64,000 nt of DNA, taken from positions 186,001 to 250,000 of the forward strand of contig JAZARR010000185.1 in assembly GCA_037389465.1 (NCBI GenBank). Direction: 5' to 3'. Positions within the stretch are counted from its first letter, which is position 1. Each line of letters begins with the position of its first letter. The notes under the pieces are model-generated. The model worked only from the letters and a program-made list of their open reading frames with translations, was not told the origin of the DNA and searched no databases. This DNA is from Baylisascaris procyonis (taxonomy: Eukaryota > Nematoda > Chromadorea > Rhabditida > Ascarididae). The translations under genes and the position numbers were made by a program. Shown here one piece after another: positions 34,501 to 45,649 of this stretch.

Positions 34501-35580
34501 CGAGTGCAACGTTGCAAACAGTTCGTTGTCTTTCATGAAATGTTTTTCTTAATACGTGAGGCCAAACTCACTTAGTTTGTTCCCAATGTATGTTTGATGA
34601 AGACCGACAAATGTTTGTGAAAGTCGATGTTTTTGATTAGAACTCAATTTAACTGGAATTGTCACGTCCAGAGGAAACGAGATTGTGGCTAAGACTGAAG
34701 CAGTTTTGAATGGGGTTGTCTGAAGGCGGAGAAACACTTAGGTGGGAGGCTTGAGATTTCGAAAAGTTTGTGCATTACTTATGCGTGCTCAGGAATTTAG
34801 ATTTCTCCAAGGGTTGAATTATTATTCTAGTACTTAATCTTGCCCTCATAAAGATGAGTAAATGACAACGCTATGATAGTGACGATTGATCGCAGTGAAG
34901 CATACGCATTTGGCGCAAGTGTCATGGAGGATATGATGTATGCTTTCAAATCCCTACCGTGCATTCATCATGTTTTTCCGCGTTTCAGACCAATCATCTC
35001 ACGTCTTACCGTAGTGTATCGTAATGCATCTTATTATATGCGTTAGTCGATAAGCAAATGAAACGATTTGACCAACAAAGTCACAAGATGTGAAATTTCA
35101 AGGAATTTTATCGAAAATGCCCATAGAAGTAATGTCCTTTTTTCGAGAGAAGCAACACTTTTCTATGATATCGATTCTTTGTAATACTTCTCTAAAATTT
35201 TGTAGTTTCAATAATAACGTATTGAATTCATTTTTTTGTGCACCATGAAGCATTTAAAAAGCATTCAAAAAAGTATTCGTACCAAGCAATGTAGGATCAC
35301 GTGCCATGATCTGCATGCGCTTTGTGGTGTGCGCATATCTAGCAACACATAACTTGAAAGTTCGCGAAGAGGATCTGCATGCATGATGCCATGAACACGG
35401 AGTCACTGAGTGCATCTCGATTGTTGCAGTAGTGGTCGACGAATTCTACAATCAGCAAGACACATTGATAGTAATGGCACACTCAATATGGGCACTTATA
35501 AGCCATCGGTGGTTGGAAAAATAAAATATCATATTGGACACGAGGATTTGATGCTATTATTGCAATGCAATGTGGCGAAG
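31501..35580. other. Intergenic stretch without a recognised gene
   Basis: The stretch is AT-rich. Isolated open frames such as 34229-34492 on the plus strand (IIRKGGISCQLRAFIYED) have no family match and no good splice borders. Nothing else is supported. Confidence 0.45.
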
Positions 35581-35582
35581 AT

Positions 35583-36540
35583 TTAGAGTGAAAGTTGGGA
35601 ATGCCTTGTTTTCGCTACACTCTATGGGGTGCGGCAGGGTAGCGTTCTAGGGCCTCTTCTATTTCTGCTTTATGTAAACGACTTTCCAAAGAACTTATCA
35701 AGTTGCTACAAGCTTTATGTTGATGATGTGAAAATATACAGATGTGTTGTTGAGCCCTAACTCGATTATAACGTATTATGTCAGGACATGGTTTCATTAG
35801 AGAAGTGGTCACAGCTATGGCAGCTCGATATATCTGCTGAGAAATGCTTTGTCTTGCATCTAAATTTCTTGACTGAATGTCCTCTGCATTTGCGTGGTCT
35901 CGATCTTCCTACAAAGGGAGTAATGAAGGATCTAGGTGTTTATGTGAATTCTGACCTTAGCTGACATAATCATTGCGTTAAAATTTCGCGAAAGGCTGCT
36001 CAAGTTGCGAATTGCATTCTGCCTGCTGTGCAGTACAGCTGCATAGAAAATTATCGCAAAGCTTTCGTTGCTTACTGCCTCCCCATTGTGGAATACTGCA
36101 GTCAGGTCTTGTCCCCGTTCGCGAAAAAGGATATCAAGATAATTGAGGGAGTTCAACGGCGCTTCACTAAGGCAGCTTTTAGAAAAGCGTTCCACGGACC
36201 GTTCCAACATAGTTATGACCAGCGGCTTCGTATTTTTAACTTGAAACCTCTGTGGTATCGCAGAGCTCAGTTCGATTTACATTTATGCTTTAAGATCGTT
36301 AAAGGTTTCTCAGGCATTCCGTTCGAGAGCATTTTCTTCTTTACAAAATTTGCGCTGCGCTCAAGGCTTCACCCTCTTCAAATCGAAAGGAATTCAACTA
36401 ATCGAACTAATGTGCTCAAGTCTTTTGCTTATCGTGTTATTCCTATGTGGAACTGTTTGCCATATGATGTGGTAATGGCTGGTAATTTGTAATGCTTTAA
36501 GAGACGTTTGGAGCAGTGTGATCTGTCGACGATATGCGCC
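35583..36540 (+). pseudogene. CR1/jockey-like LINE reverse transcriptase remnant
   Basis: The 3' part of a LINE ORF2 in a single frame from 35623: YGVRQGSVLGPLLFLLYVND, then KLYVDDVKIYR with the catalytic YVDD box, then YCLPIVEYCSQVLSPFAKKD and IKIIEGVQRRFTKAAF, the typical C-terminal domain of CR1/jockey elements. The frame is broken by TAA near 35758, TGA near 35962 and TAA at 36490, and a one-base shift precedes 35623. It is truncated at the 5' end and followed by a (TA)n tract. Confidence 0.85.
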
Positions 36541-36578
36541 TCATATCAGTTGTGACTAATTATCATATATATATTACT

Positions 36579-36579
<1 letters not shown>

Positions 36580-36666
<87 letters not shown>
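36580..36666. repeat. (TA)n microsatellite behind the LINE remnant
   Basis: Nearly pure TA dinucleotides directly after the LINE 3' end. Confidence 0.95.
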
Positions 36667-36668
<2 letters not shown>

Positions 36669-36854
36669 CCTTTTCAACTGATCTCCAACATTTAATCTCA
36701 CTAACTATCTTTTTGGGTTTTTAAACGCATGGTTATGTGCAATGCTGGTATTACATATGTTGTGTCTGTATGTATATATATTGCACATTGATTACATGCT
36801 TTCTTTATTATACGAATAAAGATTATTATTATTATGATTATTATTATTTATGTA

Positions 36855-37050
36855 TGCGGGCGCTGCGATGCCACTAACTCTTCGGCTATGTGCGCTGGCA
36901 GAACTCTTATATCAGCCGGCGTGAATTCCGGCTGCTTTCTCGCGGCCCTTCTGCGAGCCAAGCGTTCTGCAGGCGCGTTTGCCCCAGGCCTTGGGCGGCT
37001 GCAGTTATATACAAGTTAGGCAGATCGTTGAATATGTGCTCAAGAAACTA
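36855..37050 (-). pseudogene. Duplicated exon of the GC-rich gene
   Basis: The segment matches 26113-26308 closely, including the acceptor (ATATAACTGCAG here) and about 50 bases of upstream intron. It therefore arose by DNA duplication, not retroposition. The reading frame starts as in the parent exon (RPRRGA-type, here RPRPGANAPAE) but a small deletion shifts the end, giving ASQRPHT and a stop. It is truncated at an ATT-repeat tract at 36825-36850. Confidence 0.82.
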
Positions 37051-37278
37051 GAGCCTTTGTCATTTTTGAATTTTGGATACGCTCCGATTAGTTGCTTGCC
37101 AAAAATCAGACGTGTTTGCCAAATATTATGAAGTAATGCACGTTAGCGGTAAAATTGGGGACAGATGCTTGGGGAGGTTGGGGTGTTTTTATTTTATCTG
37201 AAGTCGATGACGGATATCTTGTGGGTAAAGCGAGGCTCATTCCCATTAGAACTCTCTCATTGTTTTCGATGGCTCCTG

Positions 37279-37338
37279 AAGTGTTTGTCAATGTGTTAGC
37301 AACTGCTTTTACACTTGCTAACACATTGACAAACACTT
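37279..37338. repeat. Perfect 24-bp inverted repeat with 12-nt loop
   Basis: Arm 37279-37302 (AAGTGTTTGTCAATGTGTTA and four more bases) is exactly reverse-complementary to 37315-37338. The loop is CTGCTTTTACAC. Transcribed, it would form an uninterrupted 24-bp hairpin. Confidence 0.97.
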
Positions 37339-37604
37339 ACATATGCACCTAATATACGTAAAAACGTGAAGTCAGCAAGATGCGCTTTCCAAGTGGAAAT
37401 TCGTTCAAACGGATGAAGTTAGTCTTTTTAATATTTTTTGGAGAACTAGTTGAAGTATTATGCCTTCTGCATAGAAATAAAGACACTCGAAGTCCGTGCT
37501 TTGTTTTCCTGAAGGGTTGTTTCCACTTCAATTTTACCATTGTTTTAGGTCTGCTCGTGATGAACTCGTGCGAGCAGGAGGTGTTTTCCAAACTCTTCAG
37601 CCTG

Positions 37605-37606
37605 TA

Positions 37607-37662
<56 letters not shown>
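37605..37662. repeat. (TA)n-rich microsatellite
   Basis: TA dinucleotides with TGTATA interruptions, followed by a short TTTA repeat. Confidence 0.93.
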
Positions 37663-37665
<3 letters not shown>

Positions 37666-37919
37666 TTATTTATTTATTTAAAATGGGTATTAAATTCGCG
37701 TTCGAGCACTCAATTTTCCGTGGATGCATTTTATTCAGCAGGAGTTTTATTATAAAAATGATCATTATTTCGCAACTAAAGGGAGCTTCGCCAGCTAGTA
37801 GGACCCGAACTTTCGGCACCCCACTTTCCGTAGTACGTGTTTGGTGCTTAAGTCGGTTAGTTCAAGTTGCTACTTAAATCTCCAGGTTGCTATGTTAATC
37901 CTGTTGGCACATTTAGCCA

Positions 37920-37995
37920 CATTGGCTTAGTCGGTCGTGGTACCTGTTGTCTGGTTGTTATAAAGGTCAAAGGTCACGAATTCAAATCCCCACTC
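37920..37995 (+). repeat. tRNA-like sequence with A and B boxes
   Basis: TGGCTTAGTCGG (37923-37934) is a good A box. ATTCAAATCC (37980-37989) is a good B box at tRNA-like distance. Stems do not pair well enough for a functional tRNA, so it is probably a SINE head or tRNA pseudogene. Confidence 0.42.
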
Positions 37996-38129
37996 ATGAA
38001 CATGATTTTCTGTTGTCGCTAGGCAGTGACTATAATCTAGTTCTGAGGCGGAACATTATTATATAAATCGTTTGTTGTTTGATGAAAATAAAAATCTTTT
38101 AAATGAATATGTGGGATATCTAATTTCAG

Positions 38130-38226
38130 AAGTGAGTGAAAGTTTGTGATGACAAAAGGCAAACAACGAAAATTGGAAGAAGCACTTAGAGCTGGTGTAT
38201 CGGACAAAAAAGTCGACATTGATAAG
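38130..38226 (+). CDS. Lysine/arginine-rich protein gene, exon 1
   Basis: The acceptor CTAATTTCAG lies 19 bases before the ATG at 38149, so the mRNA is probably trans-spliced. The exon encodes MTKGKQRKLEEALRAGVSDK and six more residues to DIDK, ending at AAG|GTGAGC in phase 0. With exons at 39449-39546, 41845-41947 and 42811-43119 it gives a protein of about 195 residues with consistent phases. The basic clusters suggest a nuclear or nucleolar protein. No family is recognised. Confidence 0.7.
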
Positions 38227-38378
38227 GTGAGCGAACTCATCGTCTGAAATAAGTAAGGTAAATGGATTCATCTCCTGGGATTGATAAGGTAAATGAACTC
38301 CATTACCTAGGTCTGATAAGGTGAATGAGTTGCATTACCTGAGATTGATAAGGTAAATGAACTTATCACTCATATCCA
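38215..38378 (+). repeat. 32-bp minisatellite repeating a 5' splice site
   Basis: About five tandem copies of a 32-bp unit with the core TTGATAAGGTRAATGA start at the exon 1 donor. GATAAGGT recurs at 38221, (as TAAGTAAGGT) about 38251, 38283, 38315 and 38347. Each copy is a potential donor AAG|GTRAAT. Confidence 0.88.
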
Positions 38379-39448
38379 AAAGACTGCACACTAACTTCAA
38401 GGCTAAGTTTTTGAGGCGTCAACTGCTTTCTACTGTTAGTATGTAAAAATTCCTAACATAATCGTTATAAAATGCGTTTTCTGATGTTGAATTCGTTTTT
38501 CTAAGTATAACTGAATCTCCGATAAATTTTTTTCTTATTTCCACCTGCATCATATTTAGTATCCATATTTGCCGTTTTATTGCACAACCGTAGAAATCTT
38601 GATACGATATCATAGAAGGATGTTGATAAATGTTGATGGATATGACTTTATGATCAAATGTATTATTCATTAATAATTAAGAATGGCAGTTATTCACCAT
38701 CGTTTTCTAGTTAGGAGTGAAAGATGCTCACTTCCCGCTTTCCCTCCTCTTCTCCCCACCTCTTCCCCCCCCCCCCACCCCCTCACAGATTTTCATCTTC
38801 ATCTTTGTATGCCTTTTTATAGTGAAGCTATGAAAGAGTGTAACCGTTTGTTTTCTTTGATTTTCTCACAATAATTTCTGAACTCTTCGAGTTTCACGTT
38901 TTTTTTTACTAACGAAAGAATGAAGCTTTTCTTCGAAGTGATTGAATTATTGCTAATAAAATGTTGAATCATTGTCGCTAATTGAAGAATACTACCTGTT
39001 GAGGAATGTTCTAGTTTAACATCTATTGTCTCTTCAATAAGGAGGAAAAAGGGACAAGAGAGTAGCGAAACGATTGAGAAGGGCGGCGGGGAGAAAGTTG
39101 TGCTTTAAATGAATGATGAATATTTTTAATATCTTTTATTTTATTTTTTTCTTAATATTTCGTTTTTAAACTTATTTTCAAGATGGAATGAAGCTAAGAG
39201 TGAGGTGTTTTGAGAATATAACGCCTCTTCACGATTATTTACTGCGATTCTGAAAAGACTTTCGGCATCCTTATTTGACCGATATTCATTTGTGTAGTGG
39301 AAAAATGCTTAACTGATATGGTCTTGAAACGTAATTGCAGTCACAATTTTTTAGCAGTATTGGCCCATTGCATCATTCCTTCTCCCCCAGTTTTTCAGTT
39401 CACTACTGATATTTGAATAAAAAATGAAACGAAGGGAAAAAATTGCAG

Positions 39449-39546
39449 TTGATGGCATCGACGACCACAACATTGCTGAATTGTAACATCGTTTTTACGC
39501 CTTCAAGTGTTCCGCTTTGCAATCCGTCGGATATGCAGAATTCGAA
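39449..39546 (+). CDS. Lysine/arginine-rich protein gene, exon 2
   Basis: The acceptor is AAAATTGCAG and the donor GAA|GTAAAC. Phase 0 in and 2 out reads LMASTTTTLLNCNIVFTPSS, then VPLCNPSDMQNS. It is placed here because both junction phases fit. Another frame in this stretch is open after an early stop, so support is moderate. Confidence 0.5.
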
Positions 39547-41844
39547 GTAAACGTTTGTGGATTTATTTTACTATCTTTTCTCTTTATAGAAAATTCAATA
39601 ATTCAATAATGGTAATAAGTATTTGATCCACTAGGAGATTTTATGAATATTACGGTGGGGTTAATTTCCAATATTATTTGAAGAAATGCTTTAAGCGCTA
39701 AACGGAATCGGACGATAGATGGAGAGCATTCCAAACGTCTTCTGCTTAGAAATTAGATGAGAGACGAGGTTCTTATTGTACACAAATGCTACCTGTTGCA
39801 GTTGATGGTTCTAAACTGATCAACAGTAGCTGAAGGTGCGAAACGGGCACTCGCAGGATGGGAACCAAATTTAGAAGGTATGAACGGAGGGTAGGAGAGG
39901 ATATGACCGTGTAAGAATTAGGACGTCCACTTTTAGAATGAGCATGAAAGTAACATCTAAAATTTCTGATTTTTTCGAGGGTTTTCCACAGAATTTCCTC
40001 TCATTCGAGTTTTGAAAGAGGTTTGGACAAGGCGGGATTGATAAATAATAGTAATCCAGAAGGAATCATGCAAGGCACATTTCGTTCCCTGCTCTCAACG
40101 ATTCCCTGCCATATTTCTCTTTTTATGTCCTCCAGGTTTATTTCTTTTCAAAGAGACGTATATTGACCGGAGGGAAGAGAGGAATTTTGACAATTTCAAT
40201 GCGAATTTATATTTGACAGAAATGTGCTGGGTGGGGGGGGGGGGGTGAATGTCCGAGAAGATTAGTTTTGGATAAATATATGTGGGGCGATCTTTATTTT
40301 CCTCCTATTATCTTAGATTTGTTGATAATTTTTCGAGCTCAGTGTTATGAAGTGGGGACCCATATTCAACGAAAATTGAGTTTATTGCATTAGCAACTTT
40401 CAAAAAGTTATATATGTTTGCAGGAAGAGCTCATTAACGAAAAATATGATCTGTGGTACTTAATGGACTTTTCATTTAGTGATGTCTCAATTTAAGGATC
40501 ACGGTGTTGAAACCAACTCATAAAGCGGAAGTGTGTACAAATCAAAAGAGCGATTCAGATGGAACATCGAAAGCATATAAGAGTAGGAAATTCAACAAAG
40601 TGAATAAGTGAGTTGTTAGATTTGAATTGTTGAAGACGTTGACGGGTGAATGACATATGATAGATATATGAAGTATAGTAGAGTTGATGGAGGAGATGAA
40701 AGAGCTATCTTGTGTTTCTGTGCCAGCAATACAGAAACATTTTTATCTCTCCCTCCAACCCCCCACCCCACCTCCACTCCCGGACCCCACGCACACCTTT
40801 CCCGTCTTCCAGCTTTCTTCTTGGAATGAGGGGGGGATTTATGTTTTCGTGGTTGGAAATCAAGCTTGTACATATTTTGTCACTGCTTATCAAAGGATGT
40901 GGCAGTGAAGAATTTTGATGGCTATTTCCATAAAACAATTTCAGTATTATTTTCACTCTTTTGACATGTTTTTTTTTTCGCAATTTTTTCGGCATCTGAT
41001 TCTTCAGTATTTTCAAAATTTAAGGTGACTTCTGTAATGCTTACTTCCATAGTTAATTTATTTAAAAATTCTTCACTACACTCATAATTCATCGTTATAT
41101 TTCTTCTATTCCGTTGAATAATTTTTTGATCTGTAAAGAGGTAATCGAATTTTTGAGTTTATAAATTATTCTAATATTATTGTTTATAATTTTCTATTGA
41201 ATACGGGTATCTTTTTCATAAATTACTTTTGCTTTCCCTAGAAACAATTGCTATTTCTCATGCGTTGAGCTTTTTTAAGACAAACTTATATATTAATCGG
41301 CTCAAATTAAGTGCACATAAATAAAACAGCTTTGAGGCATTATTTTGAGGTTCGAATGAAATGTTGGCCAAATATGAGAGGATGAAAGGAATTCCTCTGA
41401 TATAAGTGCTAACTTCTGCTCTTATTTTTGTTTTTTATTAAAGCTGTACTTTTTAATTTAATGAGACTTTCCATATTGTTTGTTGAGCCTGGTATCTCCT
41501 AGAAGTCTGCTGTCCACTGGTTTAATTTCGTTGTGGTTCTTGTTTTATTTAGTTCTTGTTGTTAACTTCACTCAGTAATGCTGCAGATAATTTTCAACAA
41601 AAATGTAACAGCAGAAATGTTTTTTTTTTTCATAGAACTGAGCAGAGATTTGATAAGAAATTCGTCATTGAAGTTTTACTTTTATTGATAAATTTAAACA
41701 ATGACTTAGGAAATTTTTCGTGAAAGGATTTACTTTTTTATTGAATTCATTTTTAGCACATAAGAAGTTGAGAATGGGGGGGGGGGGTGTTTCATAGCAT
41801 TAATGTAAACGGCGAAGTTAAAATGCAACTTTTATTAATTTCAG

Positions 41845-41956
41845 GTCGGGACTTAAGAAATCACAGTTGATTAGAGATAACCGAATAAAAAAGAAAACGA
41901 AAAGACGCCGAAGGCGAACTCATAAAAAGAAAGCTTCCACTGCACCAGTATCATGA
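41845..41956 (+). CDS. Lysine/arginine-rich protein gene, exon 3
   Basis: The acceptor is TTAATTTCAG. The exon reads SGLKKSQLIRDNRIKKKTKR followed by RRRRTHKKKASTAP, a very strong nuclear-localisation or RNA-binding basic stretch. It either splices at CCA|GTATCA (41947) into the exon at 42811 in phase 0 or, if unspliced, ends two codons later at TGA (41954-41956). This would give two protein forms. Confidence 0.72.
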
Positions 41957-42320
41957 GCTAGTTTGATGGGTTCTATCGTCGAGGATGAACCGCAGATATG
42001 GTTGAAGGTTGTTTATAATCAAATTTTCATTGAAGCAACTGTTTGCGGTTTTTGTGATGTTATCAGAAGTGGGTTGTGCGGCTCAGGGATTGGGTGGGGG
42101 AAGGGGGGGGGTGATATATGAGAGGTGGGGAGCAAAAGTATACACACAAAATGCCTTGTAGAATGAAGATATTTTTCGTTTCGTAGATGTATAAGTTAAC
42201 AAATATGAGGGGACGATAGCTGAATTAAGAATATCGATGTATCCCTTTCGTCACTGCATCATTTCATTACTGTGCGCATTCATGGGTGGTTTTGGTGATT
42301 TTGAATGGAACAGCTGAGTT

Positions 42321-42349
42321 GGGGGAGGGGAAGGAGGGGAGGGGAAGGG
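42321..42349 (+). other. G-quadruplex-prone tract
   Basis: Five runs of three to five G with one- to five-base spacers on the sense strand, in the last intron of the lysine/arginine-rich protein gene. Confidence 0.6.
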
Positions 42350-42810
42350 AATAGCTTTACTTCCAGACGACCGGAAAATCTTTGGGGAAGACTTCAAGCA
42401 TATTTTCAATCACAGGTTCAGCTTCTTTAAAGTATAATAACTGTGTTAATCAATCTTATCTGATGTAAAGCTTATGATGCGTTTTTGCTTAAAATTTTTG
42501 CTATTTCATTTATTTGATTTATTATAAGAGTCTATCTGATTGGTTAAAACGATAAACGGGTATAAGATGTTAACGTCACAACAGTAATTTCTTGGGATTT
42601 TTTACAGAACTAAGGAGAGGTGGGGAAGAGGAGGTGTGGATGGGAAGGAAAAGGAAGAAATGGTTCCGAGCTGCTAATCCTAGTCGAAAAAGTTCGCTAA
42701 ATAAAATTTCATGGAAATGTTTCTTGTGTATCTAAATAGATGTTAACTTCAATATCTGCATATAATTTATTTTGTGGATCCCTTGTTTTCTCATTTAGCT
42801 TCTTCTTTAG

Positions 42811-43119
42811 GTGAATGTTATGTTTAATTATCTTCATTATTATAATGCCAAAGATGTTCACTATGTGAGTCGTTATCCGACTTTAGCGAATTTGATTAGC
42901 ACTAGAAACGGTTGCTTTAAAGCTGTTACCTTCAGCTATGGTAACGACAACAAGAGACGTTCTATAATCACACAGTTTCTACAACATTTCAAAAATCATA
43001 ATTTTACGAGGAACTATAGGGAGAGTGGAAGAAGGCGATGTAGCGCAAGTATTAGTCAGCCTACATTAGAATCGTGCCGAGTTCGGGAACTTTTACCAGA
43101 AGATGTTGAACTCAAATGA
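42811..43119 (+). CDS. Lysine/arginine-rich protein gene, last exon
   Basis: The acceptor is TTCTTCTTTAG. The frame is open for 102 codons, from VNVMFNYLHYYNAKDVHYVS through FKAVTFSYGNDNKRRSI and NHNFTRNYRESGRRRC to a TGA stop. Codon use and the clean frame support real coding. The protein part is rich in N, R and aromatic residues and is not recognised. A polyadenylation signal follows at 43299. Confidence 0.75.
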   Translation: MNVMFNYLHYYNAKDVHYVSRYPTLANLISTRNGCFKAVTFSYGNDNKRRSIITQFLQHFKNHNFTRNYRESGRRRCSASISQPTLESCRVRELLPEDVELK

Positions 43120-43298
43120 TACGGTTACATCAAATTTCCCCACTTTTCATATGGTTTTTGCTTCCCGCATTTCATGATTTATTCATATCATTTGGTCAGA
43201 TTCAGGGAAGTGGCTTCCTCTTTCTTGCTGTCTGTCTACGAATTGAAGGTGAAAATAACGGATGAAAGCTGCTCGTGATTATTATAGCAGTTAGATGT

Positions 43299-43304
43299 AA
43301 TAAA
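43299..43304 (+). terminator. Polyadenylation signal AATAAA
   Basis: AATAAA lies 180 bases downstream of the stop codon of the lysine/arginine-rich protein gene. Confidence 0.5.
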
Positions 43305-43649
43305 CGATTTTCTCCTATCCCCCTCCCCCATCACCACTAGGTGCAGTCACGTCCTCAGGTTGTGGCCATGTTTCTCCCCCTTCTCATGGTCACTTCTTTA
43401 TTTACAATATAATGCTACTTGCCGTAATTAAGAGTGCGTTTGATGCTTCGAGGACAATGCAAAGTGTTTGATGACCACCTTCTTACTTTTTGATTAATAG
43501 GCGGGTTTATTCTGCGTAACCTTTTTGTAAGTGACAAAAAATGTTACGTGAATACTATAAAATTCATCTACAGATCTCGCTAATAAACTTTATATGATGC
43601 GTCACAACACAAGACATGCAAGAATCGATGTGCAAAAAACAACTGAAAG

Positions 43650-43655
43650 TTTATT
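43650..43655 (-). terminator. Polyadenylation signal AATAAA of the eS17 gene
   Basis: AATAAA on the minus strand, 58 bases after the eS17 stop codon. Confidence 0.6.
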
Positions 43656-43712
43656 TCGAGGAAGCGAAACGCATCAGCGTAAACAATTAACAAAATCCGT
43701 ATGAACGCTTGC

Positions 43713-43778
43713 TCATCTGCGAACGGGCAGAACGACATTCGACGCTTTGATCTCATTCAAATTTGGGATTGTCATATC
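43713..43778 (-). CDS. rps-17: eS17 exon 3
   Basis: A strong acceptor (GATTTATTTCAG) precedes DMTIPNLNEIKASNVVLPVR, R and a TGA stop. DM-x-IPNL corresponds to the DFGSLSNL segment of other eS17 proteins, and the total length becomes 135 residues, which supports the choice. Confidence 0.85.
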   Translation of the reverse strand, partial: DMTIPNLNEIKASNVVLPVRR

Positions 43779-44964
43779 CTGAAATAAATCCATTCATCCA
43801 TTTCAAAATTTATTTGCTTCCTGCTTGCCATAGTAGAAACCACAAATGTGATGTGAACTGACACGACTATAAAACTATTGTGCGTTGACGGTTGGAAAGG
43901 CACTCGAAATGGAGAACTTCATAATCGTCTCGTTCCGAGAGTAAGGGAACTACACCTATCGCCGATTACGCACAATTAGCCAGCTATGTGTGTACCCACC
44001 GTCAATTGAGTGGCACCTCGATGTTCAACTGCTTAGAAAGAGTTAAAACAGAAAAGGCGATAGTGTTCGACACACGGGAGGGAAAAATCAGATAGCATAT
44101 CGATTCTGCCTGGACAGTCAACAAAATTTTATTCGCTAATCCCTCCACCCCGACATACTTCCTGTTGCAAAGCCAAAACTGCCGCAAGGTTGACTTGTTG
44201 AAGCCAAAGTTTTCAGTCTCACCACGTATCCCGTAAACTGTTGCATCTGGCAGAATAGGCATTAAACACAGAAAAAGTAATCTAAGTCTGAAGGCAGTCG
44301 AAGTCATTTGCTCAATGACAAAATCTGTCGACTATGAAACAGTGGAACGGCGAAAAATCTCACTGCTTCCCGCTATAATATGCGGAAATATAAACGTATT
44401 GTGATGTGGCGATATTCCTGATGCAATTTTCTCGACATCAATAAAAAGGTGTTGTGACTTGTCGAAGGATTAAATACGGAAAGCGCACATCTTTTGACTT
44501 CCCACAGGATTTCCACTCTTATTATCGCAAAATTTCCCCACCTCAGTCTGCAAAAACGCCCTTTCTCCGCCGCATCCTCTCTCTCTCTCTCTCAAAAAAA
44601 AAAGATTTCGCAATGGTCTTTGGGCTGTGTTCTCCCTCTTTCTTTGCAAGTCCACTTCCAACGCACATTACAATCACTATGAAGCAAACAGAAAACGCTC
44701 CATCTAAAAGGTAAACTGTGACAAAAACATTGATTTATCAGCCTTTCTTCCAAACAATTTAACAAAACATGTTTTCTGAACGCTAAATCTCCCTTTTCTG
44801 CCTTATGACTGCCAAATATTTCAGCTGAAAAAACTTTTTATAGAGGACAAAAAATGTAATATTATTGTGATTACATTAATCCCCTTCCCATTTAGCTTCC
44901 AGCTTTGTTCTTCACTATCACAGGATGTCCGAGCATTAATACAGAAAGAAGCAATGAAGCATAC

Positions 44965-45145
44965 CATAGCGTCGATCATCTGCTTCGTTTCAGTATCCAC
45001 ATCAATAGAAGGAAGTTCACGTGGGTCAACCACCGATATCTCAGGCATGTAGTTATCACGACGTTCCCTCTCCTCCTCTTGTAGTTTGATCGAGATTCCT
45101 CGCACTGGTCCCTTCTCGATCCGCTTCATCAGATGCGTTATGAAT
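44965..45145 (-). CDS. rps-17: eS17 exon 2
   Basis: The acceptor is GATTTGTAG and the donor ATG|GTATGC. It carries the nearly invariant [20 protein letters not shown] block and ends [11 protein letters not shown] in phase 0. Confidence 0.96.
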
Positions 45146-45649
45146 CTACAAATCACTATATAAAACAGCACAGAATTTTTTTCTCATTGAGAAGTAGGAA
45201 GCTTAGTGTCGACGAATGTCGAGAAACGAAAGGCGATCGTTGAATTCATGAAGCTAAGGAATTATTATACTCAAATGCCCAAAGAGTGATCCCGAATTAA
45301 AAATTATGCTGTTTGGGAACTGGTCAAGCCGTGCAGCTATATTGTAGAGCCCGCACCTGTGCAAAAAGCATAGCAGCGGATATCTCGGTATCCAATCTAT
45401 TTTTGCCAGTTACGAATATAGCGGGTTCTCTATCTCTCTTATCACCTCCTTCCCTGTTCCTTTTCCAGTCCTCTCTTTCAGTTCTCCCTCAAGACTCTCG
45501 AGGGAGGGAGCTATTGAAGCACCGTTTTCACTTCGGTTGGACCTTAAATAAACAATCGTTGTTCATTGTTTCTTGCTTTTCTATCCTCGCTCATCTATCG
45601 TTTACTATCATCTCTATTCAAAACAATTAAACAAATATAGCAAACAAAC

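Noticed and set aside
38215..38378. CRISPR-like array
   Set aside because: The 32-bp copies are contiguous and diverged without unique spacers, and the genome is eukaryotic.
44002..44307. 101-codon minus frame with a signal-peptide-like start (MTSTAFRLRLLFLCLMPILP)
   Set aside because: It lies wholly inside intron 2 of the eS17 gene on the same strand, has no splice context or recognisable domain after the leader, and is most likely chance.
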